Shown here: positions 38,633-48,072 of the stretch, piece by piece
How the letters are laid out: every line of letters starts with the position of its first letter
Position numbering within the stretch: position 1 is the stretch's first letter
Assembly: GCA_041395525.1 (NCBI GenBank)
Contig: JAWLAH010000004.1
Coordinates: 62,001-126,000, forward strand
Source: CADEED01 sp020442965
GTDB lineage: Bacteria; Pseudomonadota; Gammaproteobacteria; Steroidobacterales; Steroidobacteraceae
Direction of reading: 5' to 3'
Length of the DNA: 64,000 bases
The notes under the pieces: generated by a model
Seen by the model: only the letters and a program-made list of their open reading frames with translations
Databases searched by the model: none
What the model was told of the DNA's origin: nothing
Translations under genes and position numbers: made by a program

Positions 38633-41032
38633 ATGGAGAAACTTCCAGAAACTCACGTGACCGACGAACTGCTGCGTAAGCTCGATGCGTGGTGGCGCGC
38701 AGCCAACTATCTGTCAGTCGGCCAAATCTATCTGCTGCGCAACCCCCTCCTGACCGAACCGCTCGTCAAGGAACATATCAAGCCGCGTCTGTTGGGTCAC
38801 TGGGGCACCACCCCTGGACTCAACTTCATCTACGCGCACCTCAATCGCGCGATCCTGCAGCACGATTTGAACATGATGTTGGTGGTCGGCCCTGGACACG
38901 GCGGGCCGGGCATAGTCGCCAACACGTGGCTCGAGGGGACCTACTCGGAGACCTATCCTGCAATTTCACTTGATGAACCCGGCATGCAGCGGCTGTTCAA
39001 GCAGTTCTCATTTCCGGGCGGCATTCCGAGTCACGTCGCGCCCGAAACACCGGGCTCCATCAACGAGGGCGGTGAGCTCGGGTATGCGCTGAGTCACGCT
39101 TACGGTGCGGCGTTTGACAACCCCGATCTGATCGTTGCGGCGATAGTCGGTGACGGTGAGGCCGAGACAGGCCCGCTTGCCACGAGCTGGCATTCTAACA
39201 AGTTTCTCAATCCAGTCACTGACGGAGCGGTGCTGCCAATACTGCACCTCAATGGCTACAAGATTGCGAGTCCAACCGTTCTTGCGCGCATCAGTCACAT
39301 CGAGCTGGAGCGACTCTTCCAAGGCTATGGTTACGAGCCGGTATTCGTCGAAGGCAATGAGCCCTTCGACATGCACCGCAAAATGATCGCAGCAGCGGAC
39401 AAATGCGTTCGACGGATTACCCACATCCAGCATCAGGCACGATACGGCGGTGATCTGAAGCGGCCGTTGTGGCCCATGATCATCTTGCGCTCGCCGAAAG
39501 GATGGACTGGCCCGAAAGAGATAGACGGCAAGCGCGCCGAGGACTCGTGGCGATCGCACCAGGTGCCTCTCAAGGACCTGCACAGCAATACCATGCATGT
39601 CGCAAGTCTGGAACGCTGGATGAAGAGCTATCGACCGAACGAACTGTTCGATGAGGCGGGTGCTCCGCGCGCCGAGATCCGCGAGTTGGCGCCACGCGGC
39701 CAGCGGCGCATGAGCGCCAATCCGCATACTAACGGGGGCTTACTACTGACCGATTTGCGTCTTCCCGACTTTCGCAAGCACGCCGTCGAGGTTGCGTCGC
39801 CGGGTGCTGCCGTGGCGGAAGCCACCAGGGTGATGGGCCTGTTTCTCCGCGATACCATGCAGCTCAACCTGCCAGCGAGAAATTTCCGTTTGTTCAGCCC
39901 CGACGAGAACAACTCCAATCGCTGGCAGGACGTGCTCGAAGTGACCGACCGCACCTGGATGGCTGAACGCTACGATTACGACGACAATCTCGCGCCGGAC
40001 GGTCGCGTAATGGAAATGTTGAGCGAGCATCAGTGTCAGGGTTGGCTCGAGGGGTACTTGCTGACTGGGCGGCACGGATTCCTTTCCTGTTACGAGGCAT
40101 TCATTCATATCATCGATTCGATGTTCAATCAGCATGCGAAATGGCTGAAGGTCAGCAAGGACATCCCGTGGCGACGGCCCATCGCATCGCTCAACTACTT
40201 ACTTTCATCGCACGTCTGGCGCCAGGATCACAACGGCTTCTCACACCAGGATCCGGGCTTCATAGACGTCGTTGTAAACAAGAAGGCTGAAATCGTGCGC
40301 GTCTATCTGCCGCCGGACGCCAATTGCCTGCTGTATCAGACGGATCACTGCCTGCGGACTCGCAACCGGGTCAATGTGATCATCGCCGGGAAACAACCTT
40401 CCGCCGTGTGGCTCGACATGGCCTCGGCGATCCGCCACTGCACCGCCGGCATCGGCATCTGGGAATGGGCCAGCAACGATCGCGGCGGTGAGCCAGATGT
40501 CGTGATGGTCTGCTGCGGGGATGTACCGACGCTTGAAACACTCGCGGCTGTCGAGCTGATGCGCCAGCACTTACCGGACGTCAAGGTTCGTGTCATCAAT
40601 GTCGTGAATCTGATGAAACTGCAACCACCCAGCGAGCATCCCGATGGCTTGAGCGATCGCGATTTCGATGCGCTGTTCACGACCAACAAACCGACGATCT
40701 TCGCGTTCCATGGTTATCCGTGGCTCATTCACCGCCTCACCTATCGCCGTACTAACCACGATAATCTGCATGTACGGGGATACAAGGAAGAAGGTACGAC
40801 CACCACACCGTTCGACATGTGCGTGCTGAACCAGATAGATCGATTTCATCTGGTGCAAGACGTGATCGATCGTTTGCCGCAACTCAGTACGCGCGCCGCT
40901 TACGCCAAACAGGCAATTCGCGACGCACTGATTGATCACCGGTCGTACATCATTGAACACGGCGAAGATCCGCCGGAGATACGTAACTGGCGCTGGTCAG
41001 GCGCTGCGCAGGTAACCAGCAGTCGCCTGTGA
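38633..41032 (+). CDS. Xylulose-5-phosphate/fructose-6-phosphate phosphoketolase
   Basis: Thiamine-pyrophosphate enzyme of 799 residues that splits xylulose-5-phosphate (and often fructose-6-phosphate) with phosphate to acetyl-phosphate. Conserved blocks are YLSVGQIYL, GHWGTTPGLNFIYAHLNR, GPGHGGPG, the TPP motif VGDGEAETGPLA..W, and the ending HGEDPPEIRNWRW. The length is exactly that of the family. It stands alone, with no acetate kinase or phosphotransacetylase beside it, and diverges from the methyltransferase with 126 bp between. It needs TPP, whose precursor is imported by the riboswitch operon in this window. Confidence 0.93.
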   Translation: MEKLPETHVTDELLRKLDAWWRAANYLSVGQIYLLRNPLLTEPLVKEHIKPRLLGHWGTTPGLNFIYAHLNRAILQHDLNMMLVVGPGHGGPGIVANTWLEGTYSETYPAISLDEPGMQRLFKQFSFPGGIPSHVAPETPGSINEGGELGYALSHAYGAAFDNPDLIVAAIVGDGEAETGPLATSWHSNKFLNPVTDGAVLPILHLNGYKIASPTVLARISHIELERLFQGYGYEPVFVEGNEPFDMHRKMIAAADKCVRRITHIQHQARYGGDLKRPLWPMIILRSPKGWTGPKEIDGKRAEDSWRSHQVPLKDLHSNTMHVASLERWMKSYRPNELFDEAGAPRAEIRELAPRGQRRMSANPHTNGGLLLTDLRLPDFRKHAVEVASPGAAVAEATRVMGLFLRDTMQLNLPARNFRLFSPDENNSNRWQDVLEVTDRTWMAERYDYDDNLAPDGRVMEMLSEHQCQGWLEGYLLTGRHGFLSCYEAFIHIIDSMFNQHAKWLKVSKDIPWRRPIASLNYLLSSHVWRQDHNGFSHQDPGFIDVVVNKKAEIVRVYLPPDANCLLYQTDHCLRTRNRVNVIIAGKQPSAVWLDMASAIRHCTAGIGIWEWASNDRGGEPDVVMVCCGDVPTLETLAAVELMRQHLPDVKVRVINVVNLMKLQPPSEHPDGLSDRDFDALFTTNKPTIFAFHGYPWLIHRLTYRRTNHDNLHVRGYKEEGTTTTPFDMCVLNQIDRFHLVQDVIDRLPQLSTRAAYAKQAIRDALIDHRSYIIEHGEDPPEIRNWRWSGAAQVTSSRL

Positions 41033-41123
41033 GAACGTCATTGGGCCGACCGGGCCATGGGTGCTCACACGATCAACGCGCGCCGATCGACGCCGCAGGA
41101 GCCCAGGCCCGTCGCTTTGCAGC

Positions 41124-42563
41124 TCATTCTGCGCGTGCGAAATCGCCTGCGAGTGCTTTGTACAGGATTGCCAGCGAAGTCGCACGGGCCACAGCGGCCT
41201 GCGTAAAGCGGTCCTCGAAGTCGAGTTGCGTGCGCTCGGCATCCAGTACGGGCAGATAGTCGCTTGCGCCCGCGTTGAATCGCGCGCGGGCGATCTGTGC
41301 TGCCTCGCGAGCCGCCGCGAGACCCTCGTCCAATGCTTGCAACGTCGCAGTCGCTGCGCGATAGCCCGCCAGCGCGTTCTCAGTGTCCTCGAGGGCGCGC
41401 AGCACCGTCTCGTCATAGTACGCCAGCGCCTCGCGGGCGCGCGCCCGCGCGCCACGCACGCGCTGCCGCACGCGACCGAAGTCGAGAAAACTCCAGGACA
41501 GAGTCGGCCCGTAGCTCAGACGCTGCGTGGCCGACTCGAACAATTCGCCACGCGCTTGCGCGGTATAGCCAAACGAGCCTGTCAACGACAATCGCGGCAA
41601 GAAGTCCGCTTGCTCCACTCCGATGCGTGCCGTCGCGCCTGCAAGGCGTCGCTCGGCCGCGGCTACATCGGGCCGACGCTTGAGCCACGCTTGCGGACTA
41701 CCAGTTGCCACTAACGATGGCGGCGCGGGTAGTGACTTGTTCGCAGCGAGCCACTTGTCGCGCAACTCAGTGATCGGCAAGACCGTCAGCACAGCAAGGC
41801 GCTGCTCCTGCTTGACAACTTCCGCTTCGATGCCAGGAATCTGGGCCGCGACGGACGCTAACAGGCTGCGCTGGCGCGCGGTGTCGAGCGCCGTGCCACG
41901 GCCCGCCTCCAGCCGGGCTTCGAAGATGCGACCGTCTTCCTGCAAATTCGCCAGATTGCGGCGCTGGATCGCCAGCCGTTGTTCAGCGCCACGCAGCGCA
42001 AACCAGGTCTGCACCACCTCAGCCACGGTCGCTAGTCGGACCGCGGCCTGATCGGCCGCCGCAGCTTCGAAGTCTCGACGCGTCGCCTCGGCGGCGCGCC
42101 GCGCACCGCCGAACACATCGATCTCCCAGCTCGCATCAAAGCCGGCGCGATACACGGTTGTTGCGCCCTGACCCGGCGGCAGGAACGGATCGCGACCGCT
42201 CGGTTCACTTCGCTGCCGATCGGCTGACGCGGTAACGGTCGGTAGCAACCCAAAGATCGTCTGGCCACGCAGCGCGCGAGCTTGATCCAGGCGAGCCAGC
42301 GCCTGCACAATGCCGCGATTCTCTTGCTCGGCACGCACGATCAGCGCATCGAGCTCGGGCTCATTGAAACTTGCCCAAACGCCGCTAACCACCGGCTCGG
42401 TAGGCGTATAGCCTGGCCCGTTCGCCTGCGACAACACGACAGGGACAGGCGCGTCGGGTTGCCTGTAGTTGGGTCCAATAGCACAGCCGCACAACAGCGC
42501 GGCCGATGCGAACGCACTGATCCACACAAGGGTGGCGACGGTTGAAGACGACCGCTCAGGCAT
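41124..42563 (-). CDS. RND efflux outer-membrane lipoprotein (OprM/NodT family)
   Basis: Outer-membrane channel of about 479 residues. A signal peptide ends in the lipobox LLCGC, then AIGPNYRQPDAPVP, the standard opening of NodT-type channels. Two TolC repeats follow (LDALIVRAEQENRGIVQALARLDQAR and a second copy near YDETVLRALEDTENALAGYRAA). The ATG at 42563 overlaps the permease stop by a few bases. It is the last gene of the MFP-RND-OMF operon, a complete MexEF-OprN-like pump. Confidence 0.9.
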   Translation of the reverse strand: MPERSSSTVATLVWISAFASAALLCGCAIGPNYRQPDAPVPVVLSQANGPGYTPTEPVVSGVWASFNEPELDALIVRAEQENRGIVQALARLDQARALRGQTIFGLLPTVTASADRQRSEPSGRDPFLPPGQGATTVYRAGFDASWEIDVFGGARRAAEATRRDFEAAAADQAAVRLATVAEVVQTWFALRGAEQRLAIQRRNLANLQEDGRIFEARLEAGRGTALDTARQRSLLASVAAQIPGIEAEVVKQEQRLAVLTVLPITELRDKWLAANKSLPAPPSLVATGSPQAWLKRRPDVAAAERRLAGATARIGVEQADFLPRLSLTGSFGYTAQARGELFESATQRLSYGPTLSWSFLDFGRVRQRVRGARARAREALAYYDETVLRALEDTENALAGYRAATATLQALDEGLAAAREAAQIARARFNAGASDYLPVLDAERTQLDFEDRFTQAAVARATSLAILYKALAGDFARAE

Positions 42564-45500
42564 TGGCGACTCGCGCGGCACGACGCGCCTTGCGCGTCGC
42601 CAGACGGCGCAACAGCACATAAAACACGGGCGTCAGAAACAAACCGAAATACGTAACCCCGAGCATGCCGAGAAACACGGTCACGCCCATGACGTACCGG
42701 ATCTCCGATCCGGCACCGCTGGCGAACACGAGCGGCACGACGCCCATGATGAATGCGAAACTCGTCATCAGAATCGGCCGCAGGCGCAATCGACTCGCCT
42801 CGATCGCCGCAGCAACCGTTTCGCGACCTTCGTGCTCCAGTTCGCGCGCAAACTCCACGATCAAAATCGCGTTCTTGCAAGCCAGGCCCATCAATACGAC
42901 CAAGCCGATCTGGGTAAAGATGTTGTTATCGAGAAACGTGGGTGGCGCCGAGCTGCCGAATACCCCCAACCAAAGCCCGTGGATCAGATTCACCAGCCAG
43001 GTGCCTCCGATCGCCGCGAGCAGGCAAAGCGGCACGATCAAGATCACGGCGAGCGGCAACGTCCAGCTTTCATACAGGGCGGCCAGCACGAGGAACACCA
43101 ACAACACGCACAGCGGATAGATGACCAGCGCCGCATTACCCTGAATGGACTGTTGATACGACAGCCCTGACCACTCGAACGTGAGCCCTTTAGCCAGCGT
43201 CTCACTGGCGAGACGGCCAACGGTCTGCAACGCCTGGTCGGACGACATCTGGGCGGTCGTAGCGCCCGCAATATCCGCCGCAGGGTAGCCATTGAACCGC
43301 ACCACGGGATCAGGGCCGAACGACTGACGAACGCTCACGAGCCCGCCGACTGACACCATTTCTCCGGCAGCGTTGCGTACCTTGAGGCGCGCGATGTCGG
43401 CAATTTCATCGCGGAATTGCGAGTCCGCTTGTGCATAAACCGTATAGGTTCGGCCAAACAGATTGAAGTCGTTGACGTACTCCGAGCCCAGATAGATTTG
43501 CAACGTCTCGAACAGATCAGTTAGTAGGACTCCCTGTTGCTTGGCCTTGGTGCGATCGACCGTCGCTTCAAGCTGCGGCACGTTCGGCTGGAACGACGAG
43601 AGAATCGAGAAGGGATCGAACCCCGGCGTCTGTCGCAAGGTAGCCGTCAGTGCTTGCACGTTGTTATTGAGCTCACCAAAGCCCAGGTTCGCCCGATCCT
43701 GCACGAACATTTCGAATCCTGCGGCGTTGCCCAAGCCAATGACGGCCGGTGGCATCAGCGCAAAGCCCAGACCCTCCTTGATACCGCTATAGGCAATACC
43801 GAGTCGCTGGACTATCTCGGTAGCGGCAATGTCCCGCTCCGCAGGTGGCTTGAGACCGATGAACACCGTCGCAAAGTTCGGCGTATTGGCATTTTGCAGA
43901 GCATTGAGCCCAGGCAAGGCAACCACCGTGTCGACGCCCGGAATCTGCAAGGCGATCTCCGTCAGCTTGCGCGTGACCGCTTCGGTTCGATCGAGTGATG
44001 CGCCTTCGGGCAGCAATGCTCCCGCGAACAGATACTGTTTGTCCTGTGTCGGAATGAAACCGGCAGGGACGGCACGAAACGCCAGCACCGCGAGCGCCAA
44101 CATAACAATATAGCCCGCGACTGCGTAGCGTCGTTTGCCGATCAGGCCAGTGACCCGCCGCGCATAAGCCTCGCTCGAGCGCGCGAAAAACCGATTGAAC
44201 GGGTGGAACACCCAACCGAACGCGCTCTCCATCCAGCGTGTCAGAAAGTCCGGCGGCGCGTCGTGCGCCCTTAGCAAGACCGCGGCCAACGCTGGCGACA
44301 GAGTCAGCGAATTGATCATTGAAATGATGGTCGAGATCGCGATCGTCGCGGCGAACTGCCGGTAGAACTGGCCCGTGACGCCGCCAACGAACGCGATGGG
44401 CACGAACACCGCCGTCAGCACCAGACCGATCGCGATGATGGGCCCGGATACTTCCTCCATGGCGCGGTGCGCGGCGTCGCGCGGCCCGAGCCCAGCTTCG
44501 ATGTTGCGCTCGACGTTTTCGACTACGACAATCGCGTCATCGACCACGATGCCGATCGCAAGCACCATCGCGAACAAAGTCAACGTATTGATCGAAAAGC
44601 CGAATAACAACAGCACGGCAAACGTGCCAACGATGGACACCGGCACAGCCAGCAGTGGAATGATCGACGCGCGCCAGGTCTGTAGAAAAATGATCACCAC
44701 GATCACGACTAACAGTATTGCTTCCAGCAATGTGGTCACGACCGAGCGGATCGATTGTCGAACGAACATCGTGGGATCGTAGTCGACCGACCAGTCTACG
44801 CCCGGCGGGAAATCCTTCGCCAGTCGCGCCATGGTGGCCCGCACCTCGTCCGACACCGCGATGCTGTTGGCGCCCGGCGCCTCGAAGATGATCAATGCAA
44901 GGCTACGTACGTTGTTGCTCAGGGCCCGCAGCGCGTACTCGGACGCGCCAAGTTCTACTCGCCCGATGTCGTTGATCCGGGTCAATTGCCCCGCTGCGCC
45001 CGTCTTGACTATGACGTCCCCGAACTCCTGGATCGTGCTGAGGCGTCCCTGCACATTGATGGCCACCTGCATATCCGCGCGGCCCGACTGCGGCGGCGCT
45101 CCGATCGAGCCCGCTGAAACCTGGATATTCTGCTCACGCAGCGCGTGCACGACATCGCTGGCCGCGATGTCGCGTGCAGCTAGTTTGTCGGGATCGAGCC
45201 AGACGCGCATGGAATAGTCCCCGCCGCCAAGCGGTATGACTTGCCCCACGCCCTCGATCCGATTGAGCTCATCGCGAATATGCAGCACCGCATAATTACG
45301 CAAGTACAGATCGTCATACTTCGGATCTTTGGACTTCAGAAACACGGCCATCGTGAGGGTCGATGAGGCTTTAGTCGTCGACACACCAAGCTGACGCACC
45401 GCCTCCGGCAACCGGGGCAAAGCCTGGGCGACGCGATTCTGTACCTGCACTTGCGCAAGATCGACGTCGGTGCCGATCTCGAATACGACGTCGAGCGTCA

Positions 45501-45773
45501 TGATGCCGTCGGACGACGCCACCGACTTGAAGTAGATCAAGTTGTCGACGCCGTTCACGACCTCTTCGATCGGAGCAGCGACCGTCTGCGACAATACGGT
45601 TGGGTTCGCGCCCGGATAAACGGCGCGTACTTGTACCGTCGGCGGCGTAACCGCCGGATACTCACTGATCGGAAGGGCTGGAATCGCCAGCAACCCGTGA
45701 GAAAAATGACTATCGACAGCACGCCCGCGAAGATCGGACGGTCGATAAAAAATCGCGCTGCATCCAGCTTCAT
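42556..45773 (-). CDS. RND multidrug efflux permease (HAE1, MexF-like), frameshifted near its N-terminus
   Basis: Inner-membrane proton-driven pump, about 1,070 residues if intact. The ATG at 45773 overlaps the adaptor stop (ATGA) and gives the correct N-terminus (MKLDAARFFIDRPIFAGVLS). About 27 codons later the match jumps to another frame, which continues LLAIPALPISEYPAVTPPTVQ to the end. One base appears to be missing within caaccc at 45691-45696. The long frame itself opens only from 45891 with nonsense in front. Family marks are the proton-relay helix GIVVDDAIVVVENVER and repeated GxxxP motifs. Without the shift the operon would encode a normal tripartite pump. Confidence 0.85.
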
Positions 45774-46978
45774 GGGTCGTTGGCGGGCTTGGGTGCAGCG
45801 GCGGCCGGTTCGGCCACGAATTCGGGCTGATCCATCGGAACCAACGTCGTCTTGACCGGCGCACCCGGAAAAAATATCTTGCGTACGCCATTCACGACAA
45901 TCCGATCCGTGGCCGCCAATCCTTCGCGCACGACTCGCAAGCCCTCGACCTGCGCACCCAGCGTGATGTCGCGGCGCATCGCTTTGCCGTCTGTCCCGAC
46001 TACATAGACGTATTTGCGATCCTGGTCGGTAAGGATCGCGCGCTCATTGATCAGCAGCGCCGGGTGTTTGCCGCTGCCTAACAATTGCACTCGCGCGAAC
46101 AAACCTGGCGTAAACACCCGATCCTTGTTGTCGAGAATGGCGCGTGCTCGAATTGTCCCAGTGCCCGGATCCAGTGCGTTGTCAACGAACACCATCGCAC
46201 CTTCGTGCGGAAACCCCTTTTCATCCGCGAGGCCAACGCGGACCGGGTTGCGCGTATCGCGCGAACTGCCGCGCTCACCGGCGCGCGCCATCTCCTGATA
46301 CTTCAGGTACATGCGCTCATCGCCCTCGAACTCCACATATATTGGATCCATCGAGACAACGGTCGTTAGCAGTGTGCTGGCCGCCGTGACGAGATTCCCA
46401 GGGCGCACCGCCGCCGCGCCCGCAACGCCTGCAATCGGCGATCTGATCCGTGTGAATTCGAGCTCCAACGCCGCCTGCTCTTGGCCGGCACGAGCAGCTT
46501 GCAAGTCAGCGCTCGCTTGGCGCAGCTCACCGCGTTGCGCCTCCAATTCTTCCTGCGACACCGCGCGAATCTCGAGCAACTTCTCCGAGCGTCGCAGATT
46601 GTCGCGCGCAACGTCAACGCGCGTCGCCGCGCGCGCCGCGTTGGCCTTGGCGCTCGCCAGCGCAGCGCGGTACTCGCGATCGTCCACGGTGAACAGCAAA
46701 GCTCCCTTCTCGACTTCGCCACCCTCACGAAAATGCATGCCCATGAGATAACCACTAACGCGTGGTCGTATCTCGACCGACTCGATTGCTGCGATACGAC
46801 CGTCGAAACCATCCCACTCCGTTATCTCGCGATCCACGACCTGCGCGACATTGACCTCGGCCGGCGGCATCTCCGGCGGCCCTCCCTGAGGCGCGCAGCC
46901 GGCGAAGGCCAGTGGCGCGACAAGCAATAGCAGGACGTGGCGGCGCTGCGGCGATGCGCCCTGAGGAGAATCAGTCAT
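45770..46978 (-). CDS. RND efflux periplasmic adaptor (MexE-like lipoprotein)
   Basis: Membrane fusion protein of 402 residues with a lipobox (LAFAGC) after a short hydrophobic signal. It has the lipoyl halves (IRPRVSGYLMGMHFREGGEVEKGALLF and FTRIRSPIAGVAGAAAVRPGNLV), a coiled-coil hairpin between them, and a beta-barrel with FEGDERMYLKY. It starts the tripartite pump operon and overlaps the permease start by four bases. The operon is divergent from the VOC gene across 111 bp. Confidence 0.9.
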   Translation of the reverse strand: MTDSPQGASPQRRHVLLLLVAPLAFAGCAPQGGPPEMPPAEVNVAQVVDREITEWDGFDGRIAAIESVEIRPRVSGYLMGMHFREGGEVEKGALLFTVDDREYRAALASAKANAARAATRVDVARDNLRRSEKLLEIRAVSQEELEAQRGELRQASADLQAARAGQEQAALELEFTRIRSPIAGVAGAAAVRPGNLVTAASTLLTTVVSMDPIYVEFEGDERMYLKYQEMARAGERGSSRDTRNPVRVGLADEKGFPHEGAMVFVDNALDPGTGTIRARAILDNKDRVFTPGLFARVQLLGSGKHPALLINERAILTDQDRKYVYVVGTDGKAMRRDITLGAQVEGLRVVREGLAATDRIVVNGVRKIFFPGAPVKTTLVPMDQPEFVAEPAAAAPKPANDP

Positions 46979-47032
46979 ATAGGTCTTTTCCGGTGCGACC
47001 GATGGGTAGTTTTGTGCGCGCGGGGCGGGTTA

Positions 47033-47045
47033 TTCTAGCCTAGAA
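47033..47045. promoter_or_regulatory. Short inverted repeat in the efflux/VOC divergent region
   Basis: TTCTAG-C-CTAGAA is a perfect 6+1+6 inverted repeat in the 111 bp between the efflux adaptor and the VOC gene, 44 bp before the VOC start. It could be a repressor site. CTAG is rare in many enteric-like genomes, which makes two copies notable, but the repeat is short and no regulator gene is adjacent. Confidence 0.3.
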
Positions 47046-47089
47046 ATCTGACCCAAAATCCTGTTGATCGAACGGTAGGAGGAACGCGC

Positions 47090-48025
47090 GTGACAATCAG
47101 TGAAATTCGCAAGGCGATCGTTGCAGTGCAAGATCTCGCCGCGGCGCGCCGTTTCTATGCGAGCACCTTCGACTACATCAGCCACGGTGAAGTCGATGTC
47201 GCTGGCGCGGGCTACGAATCTTTGTGGAACATGCCGGCCGGGCTGGCGGGAAAAACGGCGCTCCTCGGTCCGGCGGGTGCAACGACCGGACTGCTCCAAC
47301 TCGTCCAGTTTGATCGAGCAGGCCAACGCATCTGGGGTGACTACCAACATCCCGAGAATTATGGCCACTACGCACTCAACGTGCGTGTACCAAGAATTCA
47401 GCCGGCGATCGACAAAATCCTCGCGCACGGCGGTCGCGCCAAATCCAACCCCACGCACTGGACTGTCTCGGCGGAGGTATCTGCATGGGACTCGCTGTCC
47501 TACGATCCGGACGGCGTCATCCTCGACGTGTTCGAACTGGAACTAGCCCCTGGCTCACTCTTGGCCGACTACGACGGTCGCTGCTCGCCGCTGCAGACCG
47601 TTGCGTTGCATGTCAGCGACGCACGCCGCTCCGCACGATTCTATGCCGCGCTCGGTTACCGACCCTGGTACGACAAATTGCTCGAGAACATGGAGCAGTT
47701 CTTCAACATGCCCAAAGGCACGTCGCTGCACAACATCAATATGGTGCAGCCGGGCGCCCCACTCGGTCGCATCGAAATTGCACAGTATGTAGGCTGGCCG
47801 GGCCGATCGCAGCGCGACCGAGCCGTACCGCCTAACACTGGCATTCTATCGATCGCAATGGAAACCGATGATCTCGACGCGACGATGCAACTGCTGGCGA
47901 GCATTGGGACGGAACCTTGCAGCGCTGCTGCGGTCGTAGTACGCGCGCCGCTCTCAGGCAACGTCAGGGCGCGCAGCTACTACGGCCCTGACGATGAGTT
48001 GCTCGAATTCTATCAGCGCATCTGA
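47090..48025 (+). CDS. Two-domain VOC (glyoxalase/dioxygenase-superfamily) protein
   Basis: Protein of 311 residues made of two vicinal-oxygen-chelate modules, about 1-155 and 160-311. Each starts with a strand pattern (IRKAIVAVQDLAAARRFYAST; LQTVALHVSDARRSARFYAALGY) and ends in an acidic metal-type position (DPDGVILDVFELE; GPDDELLEFYQ). Enzymes of this superfamily include extradiol dioxygenases, glyoxalases and resistance proteins; none is singled out. GTG start with GGAGGA upstream. It converges on the amine oxidase operon. The substrate is unknown. Confidence 0.78.
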   Translation: MTISEIRKAIVAVQDLAAARRFYASTFDYISHGEVDVAGAGYESLWNMPAGLAGKTALLGPAGATTGLLQLVQFDRAGQRIWGDYQHPENYGHYALNVRVPRIQPAIDKILAHGGRAKSNPTHWTVSAEVSAWDSLSYDPDGVILDVFELELAPGSLLADYDGRCSPLQTVALHVSDARRSARFYAALGYRPWYDKLLENMEQFFNMPKGTSLHNINMVQPGAPLGRIEIAQYVGWPGRSQRDRAVPPNTGILSIAMETDDLDATMQLLASIGTEPCSAAAVVVRAPLSGNVRARSYYGPDDELLEFYQRI

Positions 48026-48048
48026 CGGATCGGCTGATAGCCGTCAGA
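48021..48048. terminator. Stem-loop at the VOC stop codon, possible bidirectional terminator
   Basis: TCTGACGG and CCGTCAGA form an eight-base-pair stem around a twelve-base loop. A nested alternative stem CGGCT-gat-AGCCG lies inside. It spans the VOC stop codon and sits between two convergent genes. There is no clear T-run on either side, so a classic intrinsic terminator is not proven. Confidence 0.35.
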
Positions 48049-48072
48049 CTAGAAACGCACCGGCCTGCTCGA

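Noticed and set aside
41061..41714. Plus-strand frame of 217 codons at the end of the efflux operon
   Set aside because: Antisense to the outer-membrane lipoprotein gene; Cys/Arg-rich product without domains.
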